DNA of 64,000 nucleotides from Bradyrhizobium lablabi (lineage in GTDB: Bacteria; Pseudomonadota; Alphaproteobacteria; Rhizobiales; Xanthobacteraceae), in assembly GCF_018131005.1 (NCBI RefSeq), contig NZ_JAFCJK010000003.1, forward strand, positions 186,001 to 250,000. Direction: 5' to 3'. Position 1 is the first letter of the stretch. Every line of letters starts with the position of its first letter. The notes beneath the pieces were generated by a model. The model saw only the letters and a program-made list of their open reading frames with translations, was not told the DNA's origin and ran no database searches. This document shows, piece by piece, positions 36,838 through 44,806 of this stretch. A program made the position numbers and the translations under genes.

Positions 36838-38085
36838 TCAACGTCCGCCGGAGGCGACGGCCCGTGACGTGGTTGGCTGCATGACGTTCTGCACGACGTA
36901 CTCACCGATCTGGCGGCCCATGGCGGTGCCCACGGCGGCCGAGGAGCGATAGTGGAAACCGGCCCAGACGCGGGCGTTCGATACCTCCTCACAAAGCGCG
37001 TCCAGATCGGTGAAGCGATGGGTGACGCCCGGCGCCGCCGTGCTGGTCATCGCGACCTCGGGGATCGTCCTGGAGCCGAGCACACCTTCGAGCACCGCAG
37101 CCCCCGCAGCTGCATTGATGCAATGCGCGCACGGATATTCCGGGTGCATCGGCGTGTTATCGATCGGCTGCCACGTCGCATCTCGCTTGTTCGTGGCATT
37201 CTCCTCGATGTCGCCGTTACGGATCGCGGTGATCGGCCGCCAGAATTCGTAGTGGTACTTGGCATCAAATACTGCAACGTAGGCGTCCGTCAGCGCGACG
37301 GAGTAGAGCGCCATCAACCGGGCGCTGTCGAGGATATCCATCTTCTGCGCGAGGATAAGCTGGCGCGGGATCTGGTGATAGGCTGCTGGTCCCACCGCCA
37401 GCCAGAAGCGCGCGGTCTCGGTCTGCTGCGGCGAGCGCAAGGCGCTGGTCTTGCTGCCATAGGCCTTGATCTCGTTGTAGTCGGCAGCCCATTCCTTGCT
37501 GTCGAGAGCAGGAGGCGGGCCTGGACGGAACTGCGACTGACTTGCCAATGCAAATGGCCTCATATTCGGCCACACGGAGGCCACGGCCGCCGGCGTCGGG
37601 ACCCAGACCCCCGGCTTGGTCTTCGGCCGATACGCGTCGGGTGCCGTCGCCCCATCGGTCACTCGTGCCTGCAAGATTGCTGCGGCGACCGCTTCGCCGA
37701 GCCTGACGCCTTCCGTCTTCGCTGTGCTGTCCGCAATCGTTGCGAGATACTTACCCACCGCGGCTTTGATGTCGCTTGCGGCCTCAGGATGCAGCCCGGT
37801 GAGCACGGCCGCGGCGGCAGCCGCAGCGGCGGCTTCCTGCGAGGTTTCGGGGGCCGAGTCCTGCTTGAACAGATATGGTTGATAACGCCGCCCAATGGCG
37901 TTGACCGCGTCGAACATGGCGACATTGACCATGGCCGCCTCACGCTGGCTCAGCGGCGCCGGTACCGCCGGAGCTATGATAGCCACCGCCTTGGCATCCC
38001 AATCGGCGATGACGTTGGCCGATGCCGATGCGATCGGGCACGCGAGCGCAACACCGAGCAGAAGTTTGCGAAGGATTGCCGACAT
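36838..38085 (-). CDS. vanadium haloperoxidase/PAP2-like exported protein with altered active-site motifs
   Basis: 415 residues from ATG 38085 (GGAGG 5 nt upstream; 38088 alternative). A signal peptide (1-24) leads to an all-helical domain. Motif 1 is KYHYEFWRPITAIR (K...RP), motif 2 EYPCAHCINAAA, where most relatives have PSGH, and motif 3 ARVWAGFHYRSSAAVG, where Asp after His is replaced by Ser. The family comprises vanadate-binding chloroperoxidases and acid phosphatases; the changes at phosphate/vanadate motifs make catalysis uncertain, though the overall family is clear. It diverges from an AraC-type regulator gene. Confidence 0.82.
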   Translation of the reverse strand: MSAILRKLLLGVALACPIASASANVIADWDAKAVAIIAPAVPAPLSQREAAMVNVAMFDAVNAIGRRYQPYLFKQDSAPETSQEAAAAAAAAAVLTGLHPEAASDIKAAVGKYLATIADSTAKTEGVRLGEAVAAAILQARVTDGATAPDAYRPKTKPGVWVPTPAAVASVWPNMRPFALASQSQFRPGPPPALDSKEWAADYNEIKAYGSKTSALRSPQQTETARFWLAVGPAAYHQIPRQLILAQKMDILDSARLMALYSVALTDAYVAVFDAKYHYEFWRPITAIRNGDIEENATNKRDATWQPIDNTPMHPEYPCAHCINAAAGAAVLEGVLGSRTIPEVAMTSTAAPGVTHRFTDLDALCEEVSNARVWAGFHYRSSAAVGTAMGRQIGEYVVQNVMQPTTSRAVASGGR

Positions 38086-38281
38086 CATGTCCTCCCGGAA
38101 GCCCAGAGAGGTACGCGCCGCGCCCGGCGCCGCGATAGCTCTCGAGCATAGCTTGACCTCCGGAACCTGCAGAGCAGGTGCTGGCCCGGCAATCCGAAAG
38201 GCGCCCCGATTATCCACTTTGCGCCCCGATCGGCCTCCACTTTGTTCCCCAATCGACCTATGATCACGCCGGAGGCGCATC

Positions 38282-39796
38282 ATGGGCCCTCAACTCCTTC
38301 CGCGCGGACTGAAGAAAGCGATCGAATTGCTCGAGGCTGAACCCGCTTATCCGTGGCGGGTTGGCGAACTGGCAGCGCTGTCCGGAATCGCGCCGCGCAC
38401 GCTGGAAAAACACTTCCACCATTTCCTCGGCCAAGCGCCGCTGGCCTTTTTGCATGACCTCCGGTTTGACCGAGCGCGCCAAGAACTGCTGCGCAGCGCA
38501 CAACACCCAAGCGTCACCGAGATCGCAACACGTCACGGCTTCACTCATCTCGGCCGCTTCGCGACCCACTACCGACGTCGCTATGGAGAGAGCCCGTCGG
38601 CGACGCTGCGGAGGTCGCAGCGGGCCAACGCGGCTTCAACGTCCCAATTGCCGATACTGGGGCCCAGGCTGGAGAGGCCGACCATCGCCGTTCTTCCTTT
38701 CGACGTCATCAGTCCGAACGCCAATGCCGCAACAGCCTTCGCCGATGAGATCGCCGTTGCGCTCTGGCGCCTGCACTGGCTCCACGTCGTTGCGACACCG
38801 AATGCGCGCTATCGATTGCATGGCAGAGTGCGCGAGGACGCGCATGGCGGCGCGCGGGTCACCGTGCGGCTGCTCGATGTCATGACTCGCCACTATCTAT
38901 GGGCGGCAGTATGGGAAACCGATATGCGCGATCCCATCAGTTTCGAAGAGCGCGTTGCGCAGGGCGTGGTGCGCGCAATTCAGCCGGCACTGCGCGACGC
39001 CGAAGTCGATCGTGCGGCGCATCTCGAACGCGGCGACCTCACCGCATGGGAGCTGACCATGCGTGCGCTCCCGTGCGTAACCGCTGTCGACGCCGCGGCC
39101 GAAGGCATGGCGCTCGAATTGCTCGACGAGGCGATGGAGCGCGCCCCGCACGATCCGCTGCCGATTGCGACGGCCGCCTGGTGCCGCGGGCTGCGCGCCG
39201 GCCACCACTTCACGGCACGGCCTGAAGCGGAGAAAGCCGCGGCACGCGCTTTGGCCGCTCGTGCGGCAAAGCTCAATACCGGGGACGCGCTGGCAGAGAC
39301 CATGCTGGCGGCCGGCTATACGCTGGCGCACGACCTCACATCGGCTGCGGTCCATGCAGACCGGGCACTTGCGCTTGATGGCGGTTCGGCCTGGGCGTGG
39401 GGCCGAAGCGCGTGGGTCAAGGCGTATCGTGGCCGCGCGAGCGAAGCGCTGGAGGAGTTCCAAATCGCGCGTGCCCTTGCTCCAGCAGATCCGCTGAGCT
39501 TTCTCTGGTCGGTTGGCATTGCCTCGACCAAATTCCAGAATGGGCGTTACGATGAATCGATCGGGTGGTTTCAGCGCGCAAAGGCCGAAAACCCCGCCAG
39601 CACCTGGACCAATCGTTTTCTCGCCGCGACCTATGTGTTGGCGGGACACGCCGACGAAGGTCGTCTCGCACTGACGACCTTCATGCGCGACTATCCGGGG
39701 CTAACCATCAGCGACGTGCGCTCCAGCCTGCCGTGGAACGCTTCTTATCTCGACCGAACCAGCGAAGGTCTTGAACAGGCCGGGATGCCTCCTTAA
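38282..39796 (+). CDS. AraC-type HTH / TolB-like / TPR fusion regulator
   Basis: 504 residues from ATG 38282 with GGAGG upstream. Residues about 10-112 form an AraC-type double helix-turn-helix (GELAALSGIAPRTLEKHFHHFL and SVTEIATRHGFTHLGRFATHYRRRYGESP). Residues about 131-240 match the TolB-like/FlgO-like domain seen in class III adenylate cyclase-TPR proteins (PTIAVLPFDVISP ... RVTVRLLDVMTRHYLWA). The rest (about 250-500) consists of TPR-like repeats. The cyclase domain usually found in that architecture is replaced here by a DNA-binding domain. It overlaps the radical SAM gene at convergent stops (TTAA). Confidence 0.85.
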   Translation: MGPQLLPRGLKKAIELLEAEPAYPWRVGELAALSGIAPRTLEKHFHHFLGQAPLAFLHDLRFDRARQELLRSAQHPSVTEIATRHGFTHLGRFATHYRRRYGESPSATLRRSQRANAASTSQLPILGPRLERPTIAVLPFDVISPNANAATAFADEIAVALWRLHWLHVVATPNARYRLHGRVREDAHGGARVTVRLLDVMTRHYLWAAVWETDMRDPISFEERVAQGVVRAIQPALRDAEVDRAAHLERGDLTAWELTMRALPCVTAVDAAAEGMALELLDEAMERAPHDPLPIATAAWCRGLRAGHHFTARPEAEKAAARALAARAAKLNTGDALAETMLAAGYTLAHDLTSAAVHADRALALDGGSAWAWGRSAWVKAYRGRASEALEEFQIARALAPADPLSFLWSVGIASTKFQNGRYDESIGWFQRAKAENPASTWTNRFLAATYVLAGHADEGRLALTTFMRDYPGLTISDVRSSLPWNASYLDRTSEGLEQAGMPP

Positions 39797-40977
39797 CGCT
39801 CCCCAATGAGCGCGTCGCGAACCTTAACGCGTTGCCCGCCTGGCCTGCTGACATAAAGATGGCCCTCCAGGGTGGATTGCATGTTCTCCATCATCGAATA
39901 GAGATCGTCGCAATATACCGAAGGATTGTCGTAACCGTTTTCCTTGGAAAAGCGATGCGGAAGATATCCTCCGCCGCAGGCGTTCATGAATTTGCACTGC
40001 CGGCACTTCTCGCAAAGATTGATCGAAGCATCGCGCGCCGCTTTCCAGCGAGGCTCGTTCCTGACCTCGTCGATCTCATGATCGAAGATGTTGAATTTGG
40101 TCTGCGTGAAGCCGTCGCCGGCGATCCGCAGCACGTCATGGGCCTCCACCGTGCCGTCGGTCATCACGGTGCAAAGTTCGATGGGCTTATGGCCTACGCC
40201 CTCGGTCGGTGCATTGTTGCCAAGCAGGGCGGTGATCATGTCGGTAATAATGCGGATATTGACGGTCGGCGCCGCGCGGTTTGCCGCCAGCCACGAACTG
40301 AACAGTCCATTGTAGAACGACGCAATGGATGGCGGCGTCTCATCCACCGTCGCATCGGGAATCATGATGTCATAGTAGGAGATTCCACATGCAGCGAAAA
40401 ACTCGACATACTGCTCCGGAGGATAAGCGGGATTGCAGACAGCCAAGGCACTCACGCCGATGTCGCGTGATACCAGCATGCGGGCAGCGCGTTCGACCGC
40501 AGCGTGGGTGCCCGTACCCTGAAACGTGCGACGGTGAATGTCGTGAATATGCGCCGGTCCATCGAGACTGATCGCAACCGAAATGTTGCGCGTCTCGAAG
40601 CAATCCAGCCATTCGTCGTCGATCAGCACGCCGTTCGTCGTGACCGAGATTGGTATGTCGCAGCCCGTTCGGGACGAAATGCCCTCGCAGGCCTCGGCAA
40701 AACGATGGAAATTCTCAACGCCCCACAGCAAGGGCTCGCCGCCATGCAGAACGATGGGAAAATCGATGAGCGAGAATTTGGCGACGTGTTGCTCGATGCG
40801 CTGCAACAATTGATGCAGCACATCGGCGCTCATCAGCTTGGGCTTATCGTAGACGGTCGCGTCGCGAAACCAGTAGCAATAGGAGCAATCAATGTTGCAT
40901 CGCGTCGCCACCTTGACCAATAGCTGCGTGATCGGCTGATCATGGAAGGCGACAGTATCTGAAACGTCGACCAACAT
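39793..40977 (-). CDS. radical SAM/SPASM peptide maturase
   Basis: 394 residues. The radical SAM [4Fe-4S] motif is C27-x3-C31-x2-C34 (RCNIDCSYCYWF), followed by the SAM-binding GGEP (79-82) and SVTTNGVLID. The C-terminal SPASM domain supplies C269, C322, C325, C328, C334 and C356 (LCEKCRQCKFMNACGGGYLP) for two auxiliary clusters. This domain pair occurs in enzymes that crosslink or epimerise ribosomal peptides. Its likely substrate is the FRRGG-repeat peptide encoded 38 nt upstream on the same strand. The cyclophane-forming (triceptide, GrrM/OscB-like) subgroup is the best guess; the reaction is inferred. Confidence 0.92.
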   Translation of the reverse strand: MLVDVSDTVAFHDQPITQLLVKVATRCNIDCSYCYWFRDATVYDKPKLMSADVLHQLLQRIEQHVAKFSLIDFPIVLHGGEPLLWGVENFHRFAEACEGISSRTGCDIPISVTTNGVLIDDEWLDCFETRNISVAISLDGPAHIHDIHRRTFQGTGTHAAVERAARMLVSRDIGVSALAVCNPAYPPEQYVEFFAACGISYYDIMIPDATVDETPPSIASFYNGLFSSWLAANRAAPTVNIRIITDMITALLGNNAPTEGVGHKPIELCTVMTDGTVEAHDVLRIAGDGFTQTKFNIFDHEIDEVRNEPRWKAARDASINLCEKCRQCKFMNACGGGYLPHRFSKENGYDNPSVYCDDLYSMMENMQSTLEGHLYVSRPGGQRVKVRDALIGER

Positions 40978-41015
40978 GCCGATACCGCTGTGCGCGTCAG
41001 GAAACTGCGACTAGC

Positions 41016-41348
41016 CTAGTATCCTCGAACAAAGCCACCTCTGCGGAATGCGCCCCCCGGGTAGTATCCGCCTCTGCGGAATGCACCCGCGCCGGGATAG
41101 TATCCGCCTCTGCGAAAGCCACCTGCGGCCGGCCCCCTGACAAAACCCCCTCGCCTGAAATAAACTTGGTTAACAACAGGTTGGTCGGGAGCAACTGCGG
41201 GTTGATCGGAAACGGCTTCTTCCTTTGGATCCTGTCCGCGCAGATCGTTCAGCAATGCATCGATGCCTGGATGATCGCTCTGAACTATTGCGTCCGGCCC
41301 GTGCAGTTGCAGGAGGCTCGCCAAAACCTTCAGCGTCGTAATCGCCAT
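41016..41348 (-). CDS. candidate RiPP precursor with FRRGG(F/Y) repeats
   Basis: 110 residues with GGAG 8 nt upstream. The N-terminal leader-like half (residues 1-60: ITTLKVLASLLQLHGPDAIV ... NDLRGQDPKEEA) contains a helical stretch and then an acidic/Pro linker. The C-terminal half (61-110) carries four FRRGG units at 64, 78, 90 and 101, two followed by YYPG and two by FVRG. Repeated aromatic-basic units after a leader, next to a SPASM radical SAM gene, are the hallmark of multicore modified peptides. No leader cleavage site is obvious and no exporter or protease gene is adjacent. Confidence 0.8.
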   Translation of the reverse strand: MAITTLKVLASLLQLHGPDAIVQSDHPGIDALLNDLRGQDPKEEAVSDQPAVAPDQPVVNQVYFRRGGFVRGPAAGGFRRGGYYPGAGAFRRGGYYPGGAFRRGGFVRGY

Positions 41349-41672
41349 GGTCGTGCTCCTCTTCGCGATGCAGTTCAGGATCGAACGAAAGGCCGGTATT
41401 TATCTCCGGACGAGCAGCAGACAGTATATACGTTTTCTATTGCAGCGGAAATGTGGTGGAGCCGAAGTGTCGCATCGCTCAAGAACTGCGATCATTGGCT
41501 CGGCATCGTCACCCTCCGGTGGCTACGAGCAACGCTGCGAGCGTCTGCCCAGCAAATAACCTGTGTTTAATGGGCGTTTAACGCTTTTGCGCAACAGATA
41601 GGTTACCAGCGCGAAAGTACGTCATTAGTCATCAGTGATCTGCGGAACTCCGCCCCCGAGGAGGGGAATCGG
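41349..41672. other. divergent promoter region of the RiPP-like locus
   Basis: 324 bp between the precursor (minus) and a secreted-protein gene (plus). It should hold both promoters; no perfect operator was seen. Frames in it have no recognisable features. Confidence 0.5.
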
Positions 41673-42254
41673 ATGGGATTGCTATTTATCGGCGCGCTGA
41701 CCGGAATCCTGATCAGCCTTGGCTGGCTCGCGCCGTCGCAGGGGTATTATCAAAGCTGTGCTGCGCAACCTTGTTTCGACAAGGATGGCGGCGCCCGATC
41801 ATGGGCGCAGCAGCCGACGGCCTTGGCGCCACCTCCTGCGGCCGCCAAGGCGATGTCTGCAACTCCGGAAAAATCCGGCGAGAGTTCATCTTCGAAGAAG
41901 CGCGCTCGGGTCGATGTCGCCAAGGCGGCGCCCGCGCGGACGAAGACCAGCACCGCTGCATCCGATGGCGCCGCGGAAACATCAGACGCCGTCATGAACA
42001 AGGCAAAAGCCGCGATCGCAGCAAAGCTGGAGGATCCTGCCTCCGCGGAATTCAGCGACATGAAGCGCGCGATGAGAAAGAACGTGTTCGGGCGTCCCGT
42101 GGATACGATTTGCGGGCGCGTCAGGGGAAGGACCGCGTCAGGTGAAGACACCGAACAAAGACCGTTTCTCTATCTTGTGAAGGAGGATGATTCTTATCTC
42201 GTCGACGGCAAGACGACTTCGGCGACGATCGCGTATCGAAATATCTGCAATTAG
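41673..42254 (+). CDS. membrane-anchored protein with C-terminal Cys-containing domain
   Basis: 193 residues with GAGG upstream. One N-terminal hydrophobic helix (GLLFIGALTGILISLGWLA), an Ala/Lys/Ser/Pro-rich linker and a C-terminal domain, KAAIAAKLEDPASAEFSDMKRA ... DTICGRVRGRTASGE, of a type repeatedly seen at the C-terminus of Bradyrhizobium exported proteins (DP-SA-F ... CG-V). Role unknown. It is divergent from the RiPP precursor gene. Confidence 0.75.
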   Translation: MGLLFIGALTGILISLGWLAPSQGYYQSCAAQPCFDKDGGARSWAQQPTALAPPPAAAKAMSATPEKSGESSSSKKRARVDVAKAAPARTKTSTAASDGAAETSDAVMNKAKAAIAAKLEDPASAEFSDMKRAMRKNVFGRPVDTICGRVRGRTASGEDTEQRPFLYLVKEDDSYLVDGKTTSATIAYRNICN

Positions 42255-42487
42255 GGAATGCCTCGAGCGTTGTGGCGGCGGACCAAAACGCCGCACGCGC
42301 GCCCGAACGATTTGAGCGGAAAGAACTTCCAGGCGTCAGTCGATCCCGCAAATGGGCTCGGCTGGAATATTGGCGCCGCCGGTGCTCGTGACGATGCGTC
42401 CAGGATGAAGCCGCAGCGCGAGTTTGAACTGGGTAATACAGATCAAATGTGACTGCAGGAAAATTCCTTTGCATTTTCGAGGACATC

Positions 42488-43267
42488 ATGGACGACATAA
42501 CCAATTCCACAAAGCGGCTCAGTGGAACGTTCCATTTGCCGACCCTGGTGATCGTCGAGCCGCTTGCATTGTTTCGCACATGCATTCTGGACATCCTGAG
42601 GCGGGAATTCGACGCGTTCGAAATACTCGATATAGCGACGGTCCAAAGCCTGGACTGCGCGTCAGCGCACGTTGTGCGCCTGGTGGTGCTCAGTATCGCG
42701 GATAAGCCCATCGATGACCCGACCGTCGATGACGATCTCGCCGCAATTGCGGAGTGCTGTCCCGGCGCCTCGATTGCAATCCTGTCGAACCGCGATGATG
42801 AATCCACCGCGTTGGCCGCGATGCAGCGGGGTGTGCGCGGCTTCCTCCCCACCTCGATTCCGATCGAGCTGGCGGTGGCTGGCCTGCGGCTGGTTCTCGT
42901 CGGCGGCGTCTACAGGCCGCTGCCGGCCGTCGGATGGGGCAAGATGTCAGGTCTTGAATCCCCCTACACGCGCGGTCTTGCGACCGCCTATCCGGCGAAT
43001 GACGGCAGAGCCGCCGCCGACAGGAACGTGGCCGAGTTCACGCCTCGCGAGCAACAGGTGCTGGCCGAATTGGAGCTTGGCCTGTCCAACAAGCTGATTG
43101 CCGCCCGGCTCAACCTGTCGGAAAACACCGTCAAGATGCACATTCAGCATATCATGCGAAAATGTGCCGCACATAATCGCACCGAAGCGGTGCTCCGGTG
43201 GAGGGGCCGATTGCTGACGCATCATCGCGAGATCGTGCCGGCGGCAGTTTCAATTCCGGAGAGTTAG
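42488..43267 (+). CDS. LuxR-type regulator with degenerate receiver domain
   Basis: 259 residues from ATG 42488 (GAGG 6 nt upstream; frame opens at 42449). The N-terminal receiver-like domain keeps the fold, but the acidic pair is only E24, the phospho-acceptor position reads VVLSIAD (S69), and the conserved Lys in GFLPTS is missing, so phosphorylation is unlikely. The C-terminal HTH (FTPREQQVLAELELGLSNKLIAARLNLSENTVKMHIQHI) is intact. It converges on the type I secretion operon and is the most likely local regulator. Confidence 0.87.
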   Translation: MDDITNSTKRLSGTFHLPTLVIVEPLALFRTCILDILRREFDAFEILDIATVQSLDCASAHVVRLVVLSIADKPIDDPTVDDDLAAIAECCPGASIAILSNRDDESTALAAMQRGVRGFLPTSIPIELAVAGLRLVLVGGVYRPLPAVGWGKMSGLESPYTRGLATAYPANDGRAAADRNVAEFTPREQQVLAELELGLSNKLIAARLNLSENTVKMHIQHIMRKCAAHNRTEAVLRWRGRLLTHHREIVPAAVSIPES

Positions 43268-43310
43268 AACAGGTTCTGATGTAGTCAGGACCTGCTCCAG
43301 ATTCTTGTTA

Positions 43311-43363
43311 TGATGCGTTTTCTTCACGAGAACCGGCGTCCACTTCGCTCGAAAACGCAATAG
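43311..43363. repeat. interspersed repeat GCGTTTTCTTC...GAAAACGC
   Basis: Inverted ends GCGTTTTC and GAAAACGC (8 bp) enclose AACCGGCGTCCACTTCGC; related to 18974-19023. It lies between convergent genes, as many interspersed palindromes do. Confidence 0.75.
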
Positions 43364-43366
43364 AGG

Positions 43367-44806
43367 TCAATCCTCGCGGAACGCACTGCGGAAGCTATCG
43401 AGCAGTGGCCTCAGCGCGTAGAGCGCGACGGTGCCGCGCCCCGTCGTGATGAACACCTGAACGGGCATGCCTGGAATGATCTGGACGTCATTTGCTGCGA
43501 GCTGAGTGTCGTCGACGCGAATTTTTGTCGCGTAATATGGCTGGTCGGTCCGCTTGTCGAGGAGCCGGTCGGCGGATACGTGCACCACGGTGCCCTTCAG
43601 GCGCGGCACGCGACGCTGGTTGTACGGTATCAGATGCACCTCGGCATTGAGGCCGGGATGAACCACATCGATGTCCTCGGGCCGCAGCCGCGCGGTCACG
43701 ATGAGGCGGTCTTGCCGGGGCACCAGGTCCATCAGCGGAGAACCTGCCCCGATGACGCCGCCGGGCGTATGAATTCGCAAGTCGGTTATCACGCCGTCCT
43801 CGGGTGCCTTGACCTCGGTTCGGGACAGTTGATCCCTGGCCGCCAGCAGACGCTCGCGAAGCTGCAGCATCTGGTTCTGCGCCTCGCGCAGCGACTGAGC
43901 AATCTCGTTCTGCCTTTCGCTCTCGAGCTTGAACAATGTCGCCCGCGACTCGCTGATGACCTGCCCGGCGCGAGAGATCTGCGCAGCGATCTCGCCGCGG
44001 CGACCCTCGACGTCGACCATCTCGCGCTGCAGGCTCAGAAGGCGCGGCCGCCGCTCGAGCCCCTTGCTGACGAGGGTTGCGACCATGTCGAGCTCCTCCC
44101 GGACGATGTCGATGCGCTGCCCGGCGGAACTCTCCTGCGCCTTGAGACCTTCGATTTCCTTCTCGACCTGAAGCCTCCGCTCTCGAATGACCGCTAGCTG
44201 CGACCGATAGACCTGCCACCGCGCATCAAAAATGGTCTGCTGCGCCGACAGCGCAGCAGCAGCCGGCGCATGCTCCCTGCCGTCCTGCTCCAACACACCT
44301 GGCAATGCAATCTTCTCACGTCCCTGCTGCTCGGCCTGAAGCCGCGCCGCACGGGCCGCCGCATCCCACAGCTGCGCCTGAAGGCTTTGCACCTCGGCGC
44401 CGGCTCGCGTGTCATCCAGCGCGACCAGCGTCTGCCCGCTCCGCACGACATCGCCATCCGAAACCAGGATCTTCCTCACGATACCGCCTTCCAGATGCTG
44501 GATCGTCTTGCGGCTCGACTCCGATTCCACAGCGCCGGAAGCGATCGCCGCGCTCTCCAGAGATGCGAAGCTCGACCATGTGCCAAGCCCGATGACGAAG
44601 CAAAGCACCAGCAGATTGCCGGCAAGCGTGACGCCGCGGAGTCTCGCGCGCGGCGAGACCTGCGTGGGAGTCGAGAGCCAAGGATATTCGAGGGGCTCGA
44701 AATCGTCGATTGAGGTGATCATGACTCCGAACGGCCGGCCGGCGGGAGCGGCGCTTGCGGGCGAGCGCATGTTTTGGAGCCGGATCGTGGGAAGTTTCCA
44801 GATCAT
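43367..44806 (-). CDS. HlyD-family membrane fusion protein of type I secretion
   Basis: 479 residues from ATG 44806, which overlaps the ABC transporter stop (ATGA); ATG 44722 (MITSIDDFEPLE) is an alternative with a GGAG site. One transmembrane helix (about 58-80) precedes the lipoyl-like half (IQHLEGGIVRKILVSDGDVVRSGQ) and a long periplasmic coiled coil (about 180-330), then the second lipoyl half (TEVKAPEDGVITDLRIHTPGG). Links the ABC exporter to an outer-membrane TolC-type channel encoded elsewhere. Confidence 0.92.
   Translation of the reverse strand: MIWKLPTIRLQNMRSPASAAPAGRPFGVMITSIDDFEPLEYPWLSTPTQVSPRARLRGVTLAGNLLVLCFVIGLGTWSSFASLESAAIASGAVESESSRKTIQHLEGGIVRKILVSDGDVVRSGQTLVALDDTRAGAEVQSLQAQLWDAAARAARLQAEQQGREKIALPGVLEQDGREHAPAAAALSAQQTIFDARWQVYRSQLAVIRERRLQVEKEIEGLKAQESSAGQRIDIVREELDMVATLVSKGLERRPRLLSLQREMVDVEGRRGEIAAQISRAGQVISESRATLFKLESERQNEIAQSLREAQNQMLQLRERLLAARDQLSRTEVKAPEDGVITDLRIHTPGGVIGAGSPLMDLVPRQDRLIVTARLRPEDIDVVHPGLNAEVHLIPYNQRRVPRLKGTVVHVSADRLLDKRTDQPYYATKIRVDDTQLAANDVQIIPGMPVQVFITTGRGTVALYALRPLLDSFRSAFRED

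Noticed and set aside
39793..40977. Anaerobic sulfatase-maturating enzyme
   Set aside because: No sulfatase gene in the window, and a repeat peptide gene lies directly upstream.
42258..42452. 64-codon frame between the anchored protein and the LuxR gene
   Set aside because: No ribosome site or recognisable features; probably chance.
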